Positions 9,706 to 18,081 of a stretch of DNA of 64,000 nt are shown in pieces. The notes below the pieces were generated by a model. That model was not told the origin of the DNA, searched no databases, and saw nothing but the letters and a program-made list of their open reading frames with translations. Positions within the stretch are counted from its first letter, which is position 1, and every line of letters starts with the position of its first letter. The DNA comes from Neopusillimonas maritima (GTDB lineage: Bacteria > Pseudomonadota > Gammaproteobacteria > Burkholderiales > Burkholderiaceae_B), in the NCBI RefSeq assembly GCF_040930455.2, contig NZ_CP170494.1. One strand, given 5' to 3'. The translations under genes were made by a program, and so were the position numbers.

Positions 9706-10332
9706 ATGCTTACTGTTGATGTTGCCCTGTCGTTTTTCGGCATTGCCGTTTTGCTGGCGCTCAGCCCCGGCCCCGACAACCTGTTTGTTTTAATGCAGTC
9801 GGCCATGTGGGGTAAAAATGCCGGCATGGCGGTTGTCCTGGGCCTGTGCACGGGCCTGATTGGCCACACGGTGGCCGTCGCCGTCGGGCTGGCAGCGGTG
9901 TTTGCCGCGTCGGAAACCGCCTTTTTGGTGCTGAAGCTGGCCGGTGCAGCCTACCTGCTATACCTGGCCTGGGGCGCATTTCGCGCACCGGTCAGTACCG
10001 CCCCGGAAACCCGCCCCCCGGCCTTGTCGCACTGGGCGCTGTACCGGCGCGGCATCATTATGAACCTAACCAACCCAAAGGTGTCGCTCTTTTTCCTGGC
10101 CTTCCTGCCGCAGTTCACCTCTCCGATGCGCGGTTCGGTTGCCCTGCAAACCATTAGCCTGGGCGCACTCTTTATGCTGGCCGCCTTTTTGGTGTTCAGC
10201 GCAATCGCCCTGTTTTCGGGCTTTTTCAGCGCCCACCTGCAAAAGTCGGCCTTTACCCAGCGCTTGATCAACCGGTTGTCGGCATTGGTTTTTGCCGGTT
10301 TGGCGCTGCGACTGCTGCTGTCGGAGCGCTAA
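9706..10332 (+). CDS. LysE family exporter
   Basis: 208-residue inner-membrane protein with about six hydrophobic segments. The opening VALSFFGIAVLLALSPGPDN contains the PGPDN motif of the LysE/RhtB amino-acid exporter family. A second family signature follows at WALYRRGIIMNLTNPKVSLF (about residue 115). Members export amino acids such as lysine, homoserine, threonine or leucine by proton exchange; the substrate here cannot be read from sequence. The gene is divergent from the cystathionine beta-lyase, which hints at, but does not prove, a link to sulfur amino acids or homoserine lactone export. Its stop overlaps that of the MBL-fold gene by four bases. Confidence 0.85.
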   Translation: MLTVDVALSFFGIAVLLALSPGPDNLFVLMQSAMWGKNAGMAVVLGLCTGLIGHTVAVAVGLAAVFAASETAFLVLKLAGAAYLLYLAWGAFRAPVSTAPETRPPALSHWALYRRGIIMNLTNPKVSLFFLAFLPQFTSPMRGSVALQTISLGALFMLAAFLVFSAIALFSGFFSAHLQKSAFTQRLINRLSALVFAGLALRLLLSER

Positions 10333-11411
10333 ACACGCACAAAGCGAATCAGGTCGTCGGCACCCACTTCACGCTTTAGCTTGCCTTCGTACCATAGCGC
10401 ATGCAAATGCGCCAAGGCCTCACCCATGGCAAATGTCAGCTGGTGCGCGTCCAATTCCCGCTGAAACATCAGCGGCACAATTTCACCGGCCGTTGTCGGC
10501 TTGGAACAGGCCTGCAAAACCTCTTCAAGGCGCTCGGCATGGTGCGCCAATTGCTGGGCAATACGTTCGTGCAACCCGGTAAACGGGCGGCCATGAGAGG
10601 GCAGCACCAAGGTATCGGCCGGCAAGTGGTCGAAATCTCGCAGTGAATTCAAATACAACGGTAGGGGATTGGAATCGGGCTCGAAGTCGAACACACTCAC
10701 GTTTGTGGAAATGCGCGGCAACACCATATCGCCCGAAATCAGGATTTGCTGGGTTTCACTGTAAAGCGACACATGCTCGGGCGCATGGCCATAACCCACA
10801 ATCACTTCCCATTCCCGACCGCCCACATTAATGTGGTCGCCATTCATGATGCGGTGGAAGGACTCCGGCATGTCGGGCACCAAACTGGGGTAATAGCGGC
10901 CCCGTTCGCGAATCTTGTCCTGGGTTTCCGGATCGGAAAGGCCATGGCGCATAAAATGACGCAGCGCCACATGTCCTCCGGTTCCTCCGCCACTGCCGCC
11001 ATCGCCTTGTGCCGAAGGCGGCTGCCGTGACCACAGGCGAGCAATGGCGAAGTCGGTCATGCTCATCCAAAGCGGAACGTCCCAGCGCTCGCACAACCAG
11101 TGCGCCAACCCCACATGGTCGGGATGCATATGGGTTACCAACACGCGTAAAACGGGCAGGTCGTCTAGTGCATTTTTAAACAGCTCTTCCCACAACGCCT
11201 TAACGGGCTCACGTGACACCCCGCAATCGACGATCGTCCAGCCTTCGCGCCCGTCGATGCGGTCGCGCAGCAACCACAAATTGATGTGATCCAGCGCAAA
11301 AGGCAAGGGCATACGTATCCAGCGCACGCCATCGGCAATGTTCATGGCATGGCCGGGTTCAGGCATGGTTTTACCCAGCGGGTAGTGCAGTTTTAATTCA
11401 TTCGGGTTCAT
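10329..11411 (-). CDS. MBL-fold metallo-hydrolase
   Basis: Protein of 360 residues with an N-terminal metallo-beta-lactamase fold. The metal site HxHxDH is in VLVTHMHPDHVGLAHWL, with later ligands in GYGHAPEHVSLY, SGDMVLPR and VLPSHGRPF. A helical or winged C-terminal part (about residues 270-360) resembles the MBL-associated domain of LACTB2-like hydrolases. The family includes thioesterases, glyoxalase II and nucleases; nothing here picks one. The frame opens at 11432, but the ATG at 11411 has GGAGAA eight bases upstream and is preferred. It is divergent from the thiolase, which would fit a thioester-related role, but that is a guess. Confidence 0.8.
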   Translation of the reverse strand: MNPNELKLHYPLGKTMPEPGHAMNIADGVRWIRMPLPFALDHINLWLLRDRIDGREGWTIVDCGVSREPVKALWEELFKNALDDLPVLRVLVTHMHPDHVGLAHWLCERWDVPLWMSMTDFAIARLWSRQPPSAQGDGGSGGGTGGHVALRHFMRHGLSDPETQDKIRERGRYYPSLVPDMPESFHRIMNGDHINVGGREWEVIVGYGHAPEHVSLYSETQQILISGDMVLPRISTNVSVFDFEPDSNPLPLYLNSLRDFDHLPADTLVLPSHGRPFTGLHERIAQQLAHHAERLEEVLQACSKPTTAGEIVPLMFQRELDAHQLTFAMGEALAHLHALWYEGKLKREVGADDLIRFVRV

Positions 11412-11491
11412 ATCGCGGCTTCTCCGGTACAACGCCTGGTTCCTACCCAGGCAACCCCCAGTTTAGGCCATAACGCTGTCACATTAAAATT

Positions 11492-11520
11492 TTGCGAATT
11501 TCGCTAGAATAGCCTATAAA
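11492..11520 (+). promoter_or_regulatory. likely sigma-70 promoter of the thiolase gene
   Basis: TTGCGA (11492-11497) and TATAAA (11515-11520) are separated by 17 bases, the ideal spacing. A TAGGAG ribosome site follows at about 11546, and the thiolase ATG is at 11557. It lies in the divergent region shared with the MBL-fold gene. Confidence 0.5.
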
Positions 11521-11556
11521 TGATGTTTTGTTTGCATTGCAGCATAGGAGTTTCTC

Positions 11557-12738
11557 ATGTCCGATCCCATCGTCCTTGTTTCCGTCGCCCGCACCCCCAT
11601 GGGCGGCATGATGGGCAGCCTTTCCGGCCTGGCCGCACACGAGCTGGGGTCCGTAGCCATTAAAGCGGCGCTGCAACGCGCCGGTATTGATAATAAGGCT
11701 GTTAATGAAGTCATTATGGGTAACGTGCTTCAGGCCGGCCAGGGCCAGGCCCCGGCTCGTCAGGCGGCGCTGGGCGCGGGGCTACCCCAAAGTGTCGGCT
11801 GTACCACCATTCATAAAGTATGCGGCTCCGGCCTCAAAGCCGCCATGTTCGGACACGACCTTTTGCTTGCGGGCAGCGCCGACGTTGTGGTGGCGGGCGG
11901 CCAGGAAAGCATGAGCAACGCCCCCTACCTGCTTTTACGCGGCCGCCAAGGTTACCGCTATGGCCACTCCACCGTGTACGACCACATGGCGCTTGACGGC
12001 CTGGAAGACGCCTACCAGCGTGGCACCGCCATGGGTGTTTTTGCCGAAAGTTGCGCCGACAAATACTCCTTCACACGTGAAGAACAAGACGCTTTCTCAC
12101 TGGAGTCGTTGCGTCGTGCCCGTCAAGCCACCGAAGACGGCAGCTTCAAATGGGAAATCGCACCCGTTACCATTGCGGGCCGTAAAGGCGATACCGTCGT
12201 AGACACCGACGAAGCCCCCATGAAAGCCATGCCCGAGAAAATCCCCACGTTAAAGCCGGCCTTCCGTAAAGACGGTACCGTTACCGCTGCCAACTCATCC
12301 TCGATTTCCGATGGTGCAGCCGCTATGGTCCTTATGCGCGAATCGACAGCGAAAAAACTGGGCGCCACCCCCATTGCCCGCATTATTGCGCACACCCAGC
12401 ACTCACACGAACCTGAGTGGTTCACCACCGCGCCCGTCAGCGCCATGCAGAAACTATTGGCCAAAGCGGGATGGGAAACCAAAGATGTGGATTTATTTGA
12501 AATTAACGAAGCATTTGCCGTTGTCACCATGGCCGCCATGAAAGAATTAAGCCTTGATCACAATAAAGTGAATATTCACGGCGGTGCCACCGCGTTAGGC
12601 CACCCCATTGGGGCCTCAGGCGCACGCCTGGTGGCCACGCTTATTGGGGCGCTGCGCAAAACCGGCGGCAAGCGTGGTGTTGCATCGCTATGTATTGGTG
12701 GCGGCGAAGCAGTGGCCATGGCGTTCGAGATGGTTTAA
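11557..12738 (+). CDS. acetyl-CoA C-acyltransferase (thiolase)
   Basis: 393-residue thiolase of the degradative/biosynthetic acetoacetyl-CoA type (AtoB/PhaA-like). It makes acetoacetyl-CoA from two acetyl-CoA or runs the reverse cleavage. The acylated cysteine is Cys89 in KVCGSGLKA. His349 in GHPIGASGARL and Cys379 in CIGGGEAVAM complete the active site, and NEAFAV supplies the fourth motif. The length and motif spacing match the family exactly. TAGGAG before the ATG decides the start. It stands alone, without PHB synthase or other beta-oxidation genes next to it, and marks the left edge of the accessory block that begins at 12.8 kb. Confidence 0.92.
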   Translation: MSDPIVLVSVARTPMGGMMGSLSGLAAHELGSVAIKAALQRAGIDNKAVNEVIMGNVLQAGQGQAPARQAALGAGLPQSVGCTTIHKVCGSGLKAAMFGHDLLLAGSADVVVAGGQESMSNAPYLLLRGRQGYRYGHSTVYDHMALDGLEDAYQRGTAMGVFAESCADKYSFTREEQDAFSLESLRRARQATEDGSFKWEIAPVTIAGRKGDTVVDTDEAPMKAMPEKIPTLKPAFRKDGTVTAANSSSISDGAAAMVLMRESTAKKLGATPIARIIAHTQHSHEPEWFTTAPVSAMQKLLAKAGWETKDVDLFEINEAFAVVTMAAMKELSLDHNKVNIHGGATALGHPIGASGARLVATLIGALRKTGGKRGVASLCIGGGEAVAMAFEMV

Positions 12739-12781
12739 CAACAGCGCCACCCTGACCCGATTAATGTAGGGGCAAAGTAAA

Positions 12782-12808
12782 ACAGACGCGAGCACCGCTC
12801 GCGTCTGT
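12782..12808 (-). terminator. intrinsic terminator at the end of the molybdenum-hydroxylase operon
   Basis: A perfect 12-bp stem, ACAGACGCGAGC (12782-12793) and GCTCGCGTCTGT (12797-12808), with a three-base loop. On the minus strand the stem is followed by TTTTACTTTG, so it ends the leftward operon. The plus side has few T residues, so it would be weaker for the thiolase. Confidence 0.8.
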
Positions 12809-12832
12809 AGGGCTCCCTTCAAATATCTACTA

Positions 12833-13522
12833 CTAAAGACCCAATAACACCTTCTTGCTACCGGCAATTCGACGTCGATCTTTTAAGTCCATTTCAGCAA
12901 CTGCGTTACGCCCCTCAAGAGAGGCCATAGCGTCGCGATAAATTCCGAGCGCATTTTCCATTGCAATGGTCGGACGAATGCGCGTTAACATCCAATCCAG
13001 CTTCGCATATACTTTCTCGTACGGAAGTTTTCCGCTAAAGGCCCACTCGTAGGCAAGCCAATCCAGGGTGTCGAACCAAGACAAAGAATCGGCCGCCTGC
13101 AAGATATCCTCTTCTGTGTTGCCCCCAATTTCATGCCGCATTACCAACGCTCGTACACGCCGAATAAACGACTCGGGTACGTCGGGCTGTTCACGCAACC
13201 AAGCCTCGACAATATCGGCCGAACGAATTGAGTGCGCAAATAAATAATCAGGATCATCGAACGCTGTATCAGGTGTACCCGACGGCCCGCCCGGGAAAAA
13301 TCGCTCGGCATCATGCACTAACGCCGCGAATTTCAATTCGGGCGAAGCACCGCCTGGTACCAACCGAATAGTCCATGCCCGGGTCGACAGCAAATGCTCA
13401 AGTTGATAAAAACCATCAAGCCAGTCGATTGCAGCCAGTTCCAGCTTGGAAAGCGTAGAGTCGTAAAAACGCCCCCTGAATTGATCTTCAAGGGATGCTG
13501 ACATCACTGTCGGGGATTCCAT
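12833..13522 (-). CDS. HD-domain hydrolase-like protein, last gene of the accessory operon
   Basis: Protein of 229 residues from the ATG at 13522; a TTG at 13540 would overlap the upstream stop in TGA-type coupling and add six residues. It shows an HD-type metal pattern: LEHLL, then LVHDAERFF (the HD pair), FAHSIRSADIV, VMRHEIGGN and ADSLSWFD. This order of H, HD, H, H, D is that of metal-dependent phosphohydrolases. No signal peptide or membrane helix is seen. I do not recognise a named family. As the last gene after the dikinase and molybdenum-hydroxylase genes it could remove phosphate from a pathway intermediate, but that is inference only. The C-terminal third is basic and may be a separate helical part. 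Confidence 0.65.
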   Translation of the reverse strand: MESPTVMSASLEDQFRGRFYDSTLSKLELAAIDWLDGFYQLEHLLSTRAWTIRLVPGGASPELKFAALVHDAERFFPGGPSGTPDTAFDDPDYLFAHSIRSADIVEAWLREQPDVPESFIRRVRALVMRHEIGGNTEEDILQAADSLSWFDTLDWLAYEWAFSGKLPYEKVYAKLDWMLTRIRPTIAMENALGIYRDAMASLEGRNAVAEMDLKDRRRIAGSKKVLLGL

Positions 13523-13536
13523 ACTCGAGGTGTCCT

Positions 13537-15963
13537 TCAAGATGTTGTTTGTTCAAATTGGGGCGAATGCATCGCACGCCACACGGCTTCCGGCGTAAGC
13601 GGCAACGCTGAAATTTCAACATTAAACTCGGCCAACGCATCACAAATAGCATTTGTTACCGCTGCAGCCGGTGCAATCGTTCCCACCTCACCCACGCCTC
13701 GCACACCAAACGGCGTTACAGGGGAAGGAATTTCCGTGTGCAGAAGTTCAACTGGTGGCGCATCTGCAGAGGTTGGAGCGAAATAATCCATCATAGTTCC
13801 ATTCAACAGCTGCCCCGTTTCATCGTCATAGCGAAGTTCCTCGCTTAATGCCGCACCGAACCCTTGCATTAACGCCCCACGAACCTGGCCTTCTACCAGC
13901 ATTGGGTTTACAACCGTGCCACAATCATGAACCAGAATAAACCGCTCAATTTCATACTCGCCCGTAACCGGATCAACCGCTACCTGCGCTGCCGCTGTAC
14001 CAAAAGCAAACGCGGCTTCCGGTGGTTCGTAATGCGCCGTCGCATCCAGACCCGGGCTTTCATCAGCCGGAATACCTTGCCCAACAATGGCGCGGTTGAA
14101 CACATTAGACAGTGGTACGCATCGCTGCGCATCTTGCCGATGTCTAACTAGCGACCCTTCAATCATGAGCTCCGAGGCCGGGCACTCTAGCGCTGCGGCG
14201 GCAATTCTAAGTGTCTTGTCTCGAAACACCTCGCCCGCCTCTTTAATTGCACCGGCCGCCGCAATCATCGTTCGTGACGCAAAAGCACCTGTGTTCAATG
14301 GGGTCGAGGCCGTATCGCCTGCGTGCACACGGATACGATCAATATCCACATTAAGCACATCCGCACATACCTGGATCATGGCAGTTTCAGCACTTTGCCC
14401 AATAGAAGAGACCCCGGTGTACAAATCGATATATCCCGAGCGATTCGCGCGTAAAGTAACGCTTTCATGCGCGCCAAATTTAGAGCCCCGTTTCATTAGA
14501 AAACGGGCACTGGCGTAACCAGTTCGCTCGATAAACACAGAGAAACCTACGCCAACCCGGCGTCCGTCTGCGCGAATGTTAGGTGCCTGCTTGCCGTGGG
14601 CATCGTAGTTGATTGCTTTTACCGCCATATCAAGACTGAGCGGATAATCTCCACTGTCATAAACCGCGCCACTTGGCGTTTTCCAGGGCAAGTCTGATGG
14701 TTGCAGCAAATTTTTGCGACGCAGTTCAACCGGATTTATTTTTAGCTTGCGCGCCAAACGGTCTACCAGTACCTCTCGCGCAAAATTAACCTCCGGCTGA
14801 CCATATCCACGATAGGCGCCCACGGGTGTTTTGTTTGTTATTGCAACACGCCGCCGAACATAAGCATCCGTTACCTTGTAGGGGCCTGTGAACGTCACAC
14901 TGGAAAGTTGTGATGAGCCAAACGACGAATTCCACCCGCCTAAGTCAGTAACGTAGTCGTCTACCAACGACACAAACTTTCCGTCTTTGGTCGCACCAAT
15001 TCTATAATTGTGAAGAGACTCGCGGCCATGTGTTGCGGAACGAAAATGCTCCAACCGATCCTCGATCCACTTTACGGGTTGACGAACGGCCATTGCATGC
15101 AATGACGCTAATACATCTTCGGGGTATGCACCCAACTTCATACCAAAGCCACCGCCCACGTCGGACGCTGTAACGTCAATACAACTTTCTTCCATACGAA
15201 GAATTTCAGCGAGTTGTTTGCGAACGAGATGGGGCGTTTGGGTTGACATTCGCAGCGTAAGCCGACGCGCACCTGGACGCCAGTTAACAAGTATGCCCCG
15301 TGTCTCCATTGGCAACGGTGTTACCCGGTTAACGCGAAAGGTGTCTTCTATCGTAATTTCAGCACTATCAAACTTTTGGAATGCCTCACCAGCCTGGTCA
15401 ACATTCTCGGCCAGAATGTTGCTTTTCAAACATTCTGGATGCAGTACAGGCGCGTCGGGCTCAATAGTTCGGGCGGTATCTGTAATGCATGGCAACGGTT
15501 CGTATTCAATATTAATGAGTTCAATTGCATCCTCTGCAATCGCCCGGCTGGTGGCCGCAACACTCACAATTGGCTGTCCTTCATGCAAGGCGCGCTCCTG
15601 CGCCAGTGCGTAATAAGGAAGGGCGGGGGCACCCGGAACAGGCCTTAAAACAGTTAAGGGTTCCGACTGCTCAACAATATCTTGCGGGCACAAAATATGC
15701 TTTACCCCGGGCAACAATAATGCCTCTGAAATATCAATGGACAAGATCCGTGCGTGCGGAAATGGACAACGGGCCACTGCCATTTCCAACTGTCGCGCAG
15801 GCTTTTCGTCATCAACAAAGCACCCGTCACCGCGCACAAGCCTTAAATCCTCAACACGCAGAACCTGCTTGCCAATTTGTTTTTCCCGGCTCGACAATTG
15901 CTGCAGGGCTTCGTCTGGCTCTGCATTGGTTTGCTGCAGTTCGTAATTAACGCGATCCAGCAT
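13537..15963 (-). CDS. molybdenum hydroxylase large subunit (xanthine dehydrogenase family)
   Basis: About 808 residues, the molybdopterin-cytosine-dinucleotide-binding subunit of a xanthine oxidase-family hydroxylase. After a 45-residue lead come the a/b hammerhead domain (LRVEDLRLVRGDGCFVDD, FPHARILSIDIS) and the two Mo-binding domains with GGGFGMKLGAYPED. PVGAYRGYGQPE is near residue 380. The C-terminal GVGEVGTIAPA near residue 755 carries the glutamate that acts as catalytic base in the family. CO dehydrogenases carry a Cys in an AYRCSF loop; this protein has AYRGYG, so it is not a CO dehydrogenase. It probably hydroxylates a heterocycle or aldehyde. The start at 15963 has AGGAG and AAGGGA upstream; a longer form from 15981 would overlap the iron-sulfur gene. 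Confidence 0.88.
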   Translation of the reverse strand: MLDRVNYELQQTNAEPDEALQQLSSREKQIGKQVLRVEDLRLVRGDGCFVDDEKPARQLEMAVARCPFPHARILSIDISEALLLPGVKHILCPQDIVEQSEPLTVLRPVPGAPALPYYALAQERALHEGQPIVSVAATSRAIAEDAIELINIEYEPLPCITDTARTIEPDAPVLHPECLKSNILAENVDQAGEAFQKFDSAEITIEDTFRVNRVTPLPMETRGILVNWRPGARRLTLRMSTQTPHLVRKQLAEILRMEESCIDVTASDVGGGFGMKLGAYPEDVLASLHAMAVRQPVKWIEDRLEHFRSATHGRESLHNYRIGATKDGKFVSLVDDYVTDLGGWNSSFGSSQLSSVTFTGPYKVTDAYVRRRVAITNKTPVGAYRGYGQPEVNFAREVLVDRLARKLKINPVELRRKNLLQPSDLPWKTPSGAVYDSGDYPLSLDMAVKAINYDAHGKQAPNIRADGRRVGVGFSVFIERTGYASARFLMKRGSKFGAHESVTLRANRSGYIDLYTGVSSIGQSAETAMIQVCADVLNVDIDRIRVHAGDTASTPLNTGAFASRTMIAAAGAIKEAGEVFRDKTLRIAAAALECPASELMIEGSLVRHRQDAQRCVPLSNVFNRAIVGQGIPADESPGLDATAHYEPPEAAFAFGTAAAQVAVDPVTGEYEIERFILVHDCGTVVNPMLVEGQVRGALMQGFGAALSEELRYDDETGQLLNGTMMDYFAPTSADAPPVELLHTEIPSPVTPFGVRGVGEVGTIAPAAAVTNAICDALAEFNVEISALPLTPEAVWRAMHSPQFEQTTS

Positions 15964-15970
15964 AGTCCCT

Positions 15971-16465
15971 TTACTCCTCACCTACCATCTGCTCGCCAAG
16001 ATACTGGGCAATCGCACGCACCGGCCCCTCGTAACCGGTACAGCGGCACATCACACCACTTACTTCATCACGCAGCTGCGCCATTGAAAAACGTCGACCA
16101 CTTTGTTTTAGGTGTGTTGCCAACATCAAAAAACCAGGCGTACAAAAACCGCACTGCAATCCATGGTTCTCACGGAACGCGCGCTGTACCTCATTTAGTT
16201 CATCGCCCTGAGCAAGCGACTCAACTGTTTGCACCTCGCACTCATCAAGTTGCACGGCCAGCATCAAACAAGACTTCACTGCCTCACCGTTAACCATTAT
16301 GGTGCACATCCCGCACACGCCTTGCTCGCAACCAATATGCACGCCTGTTGCACCACAGCGTTGGCGCAAGAAGTCCGCCGCATGCATGCGAACCGGGGCC
16401 GGCTCGACTATCTCTGTATCGTTAAGCCGAACTTGTATTTCAACAACGTTTGATTCTTGAACCAT
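15971..16465 (-). CDS. (2Fe-2S) small subunit of molybdenum hydroxylase
   Basis: 164-residue iron-sulfur subunit that carries electrons from the molybdenum centre to FAD. The N-terminal plant-ferredoxin-like cluster is held by HIGCEQGVCGMCTIMVNG with a fourth Cys in AVKSCLML. The C-terminal helical cluster is bound by QCGFCTPGF and VMCRCTGYEGP. All eight cysteines are present and the length is standard for CoxS/QorS-type subunits. No Tat signal is seen, so the enzyme is cytoplasmic. The start at 16465 is supported by AAGGATAGG. It lies between the CoxG-like gene (3-base gap) and the large subunit (7-base gap). Confidence 0.93.
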   Translation of the reverse strand: MVQESNVVEIQVRLNDTEIVEPAPVRMHAADFLRQRCGATGVHIGCEQGVCGMCTIMVNGEAVKSCLMLAVQLDECEVQTVESLAQGDELNEVQRAFRENHGLQCGFCTPGFLMLATHLKQSGRRFSMAQLRDEVSGVMCRCTGYEGPVRAIAQYLGEQMVGEE

Positions 16466-16468
16466 GAC

Positions 16469-17167
16469 CTATCCTTGGCTTACCACATGGTAAAGAACAA
16501 ATAGCGACACAATAAAAGTAGCCACGCTGAATGATGCAGCTATTTTGTTCCAGGGATCATCAAAGCGAACCGGGGCAGGCTCGCCACTTTGAGCGTGTGC
16601 CCTGTTAATGTTGGCTGCCTCTTTTGCGGCAACTGCAACTTGTCCGGTAGCGTTACCTGCCACCGCACCTGGCTGGCTCGATATATGGCCAGCGGAAACA
16701 TTCGGCTTTGCACCTGCCTCATTACCTGACAATACCCGAGCGAGATTTTCAGCGAACTGAGCCGTTAACTTTTCGGCTTGTTTCGCGATAATACGTTGAC
16801 CAACGCTACCAAGAGCGCCGGCCAAAGCTGCTTCGCCCTCTACTACAACGTGCGTTTGATCCGCCTTCTCATGCAAAGTAACGGTATTCGTAGCCCGAAA
16901 ATTACCCACAGCACCCCGCACCGCTTTACCTATTAGCGTAAATTGAATAAGCGCAGGCGCCTGACGTTCGGTAATACGAACGTTGGTGTCAAAACTGGCT
17001 GAAATTGGACCTACTTTTTGAGTCATGCGAACAGAAAGTTGATCGGGATCCAGCACTTGAATGTTGTCAATGCCCGGCATACATTGGGCTACCTCATCGG
17101 CTTTCTGAAAGAACGCCCACACTATCGGCAAGCGCTCGGCTACCGTAAATTCCTGTTTGAATTTCAT
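16469..17167 (-). CDS. CoxG-like SRPBCC protein with C-terminal membrane anchor
   Basis: 232-residue protein. The first 150 residues form a START/SRPBCC domain of the CoxG type (MKFKQEFTVAERLPIVWAFF, CMPGIDNIQVLD, VEGEAALAGALGSVGQRII). A low-complexity Ala/Gly linker follows, and one C-terminal transmembrane helix (about residues 208-228, FSVATFIVSLFVLYHVVS). In Oligotropha, CoxG is known to attach the hydroxylase to the inner membrane, and a similar role here would link the enzyme to the respiratory chain. It sits inside the hydroxylase gene set, between the FAD and the iron-sulfur subunits. The role is inferred from family and position. Confidence 0.82.
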   Translation of the reverse strand: MKFKQEFTVAERLPIVWAFFQKADEVAQCMPGIDNIQVLDPDQLSVRMTQKVGPISASFDTNVRITERQAPALIQFTLIGKAVRGAVGNFRATNTVTLHEKADQTHVVVEGEAALAGALGSVGQRIIAKQAEKLTAQFAENLARVLSGNEAGAKPNVSAGHISSQPGAVAGNATGQVAVAAKEAANINRAHAQSGEPAPVRFDDPWNKIAASFSVATFIVSLFVLYHVVSQG

Positions 17168-17188
17168 CTAAAACTCTCAATCTTTCAT

Positions 17189-18076
17189 TCAATTAACCGG
17201 ACTTTTGGAAAACGCACTTGACGCTTCGCGACGCAAATTGCCTAACGCTTTTCGTACATAAGCGTTCAAAAGGTGTAGCCGGTATTCGCCAGACGCACGA
17301 ATATCATCGGGCGGATCGGCTTGCGTACACGCCAGCTGCGCCGCCTGAGCAATATCCTCATCGGTCATCCGCGAGCCATTCAGAAGACTGGCTGCGTCGG
17401 TTGCCAGCATAGGCGACTCATTAACACCGCCCATACCAATACGTACGTCCTGCCAGTGTCCTTGCTCATCAATTTCACCCGCTACCGCCACAGACACAAC
17501 GGCAAAATCGTTATGTCGGCGGTTCATCTCACAAAACGCATAGAAAGGCGGATGCTTTGGATAGATGACTGAAACCACCATTTCATTCGGTTCCAGCACA
17601 GTAGCGTAGGAACCCTCATAAAATGACGTCAACGGAATTTCCCGTTCGCCTTTAACACTGACAACCTTCACTTTTGCGCCAAGCGTTAACGCGGCCAGAG
17701 GCATTTCACCGGTTGGGTCGCCTTGAACCAGACTACCCCCAACGGTGCCGCGATGGCGAACCTGGCGGTCACCTACATAACGAATCATGTTGGTCAAAAG
17801 CGGCAAACGTTGTGCAATTAACGCCGAATGCTCGATAACGTTGTAACGAACACGCGCACCTAACACCGTTTCATGCCCTTGCGCGTTAACCGCATCCAGG
17901 CCTTCAATACGATTAATATCAATCAAAGCAGAGGGGCGCCAAAGGCGCATGTTCAGCATTGGAATTAAGCTTTGACCGCCTGCGAGGATTCGAGCGTTTC
18001 CGTCGTACTCATCCAATAGCTGAACTGCTTCTTGCACAGAAGAAGCCCTGTGATAAATAAAATCAGGGGCTTTCAT
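17189..18076 (-). CDS. FAD-binding medium subunit of molybdenum hydroxylase
   Basis: 295-residue FAD subunit of the xanthine oxidase family (CoxM/QorM-like). The FAD pyrophosphate motif is ILAGGQSLIPMLNMRLW near residue 32. The second FAD region is RHRGTVGGSLVQGDPTGEMP near residue 108. The C-terminal CO_deh_flav domain ends at about residue 280. It passes electrons from the iron-sulfur clusters to NAD, a quinone or another acceptor. The start at 18076 has GGGAGAGAG upstream, and it follows the small kinase subunit after five bases. With the small and large subunits it makes a complete three-subunit enzyme. Confidence 0.92.
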   Translation of the reverse strand: MKAPDFIYHRASSVQEAVQLLDEYDGNARILAGGQSLIPMLNMRLWRPSALIDINRIEGLDAVNAQGHETVLGARVRYNVIEHSALIAQRLPLLTNMIRYVGDRQVRHRGTVGGSLVQGDPTGEMPLAALTLGAKVKVVSVKGEREIPLTSFYEGSYATVLEPNEMVVSVIYPKHPPFYAFCEMNRRHNDFAVVSVAVAGEIDEQGHWQDVRIGMGGVNESPMLATDAASLLNGSRMTDEDIAQAAQLACTQADPPDDIRASGEYRLHLLNAYVRKALGNLRREASSAFSKSPVN

Positions 18077-18081
18077 ACCGC

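Noticed and set aside
13537..18076. Carbon monoxide dehydrogenase operon
   Set aside because: Subunit order and CoxG suggest it, but the large subunit has AYRGYG and not the Cys-bearing AYRCSF loop.
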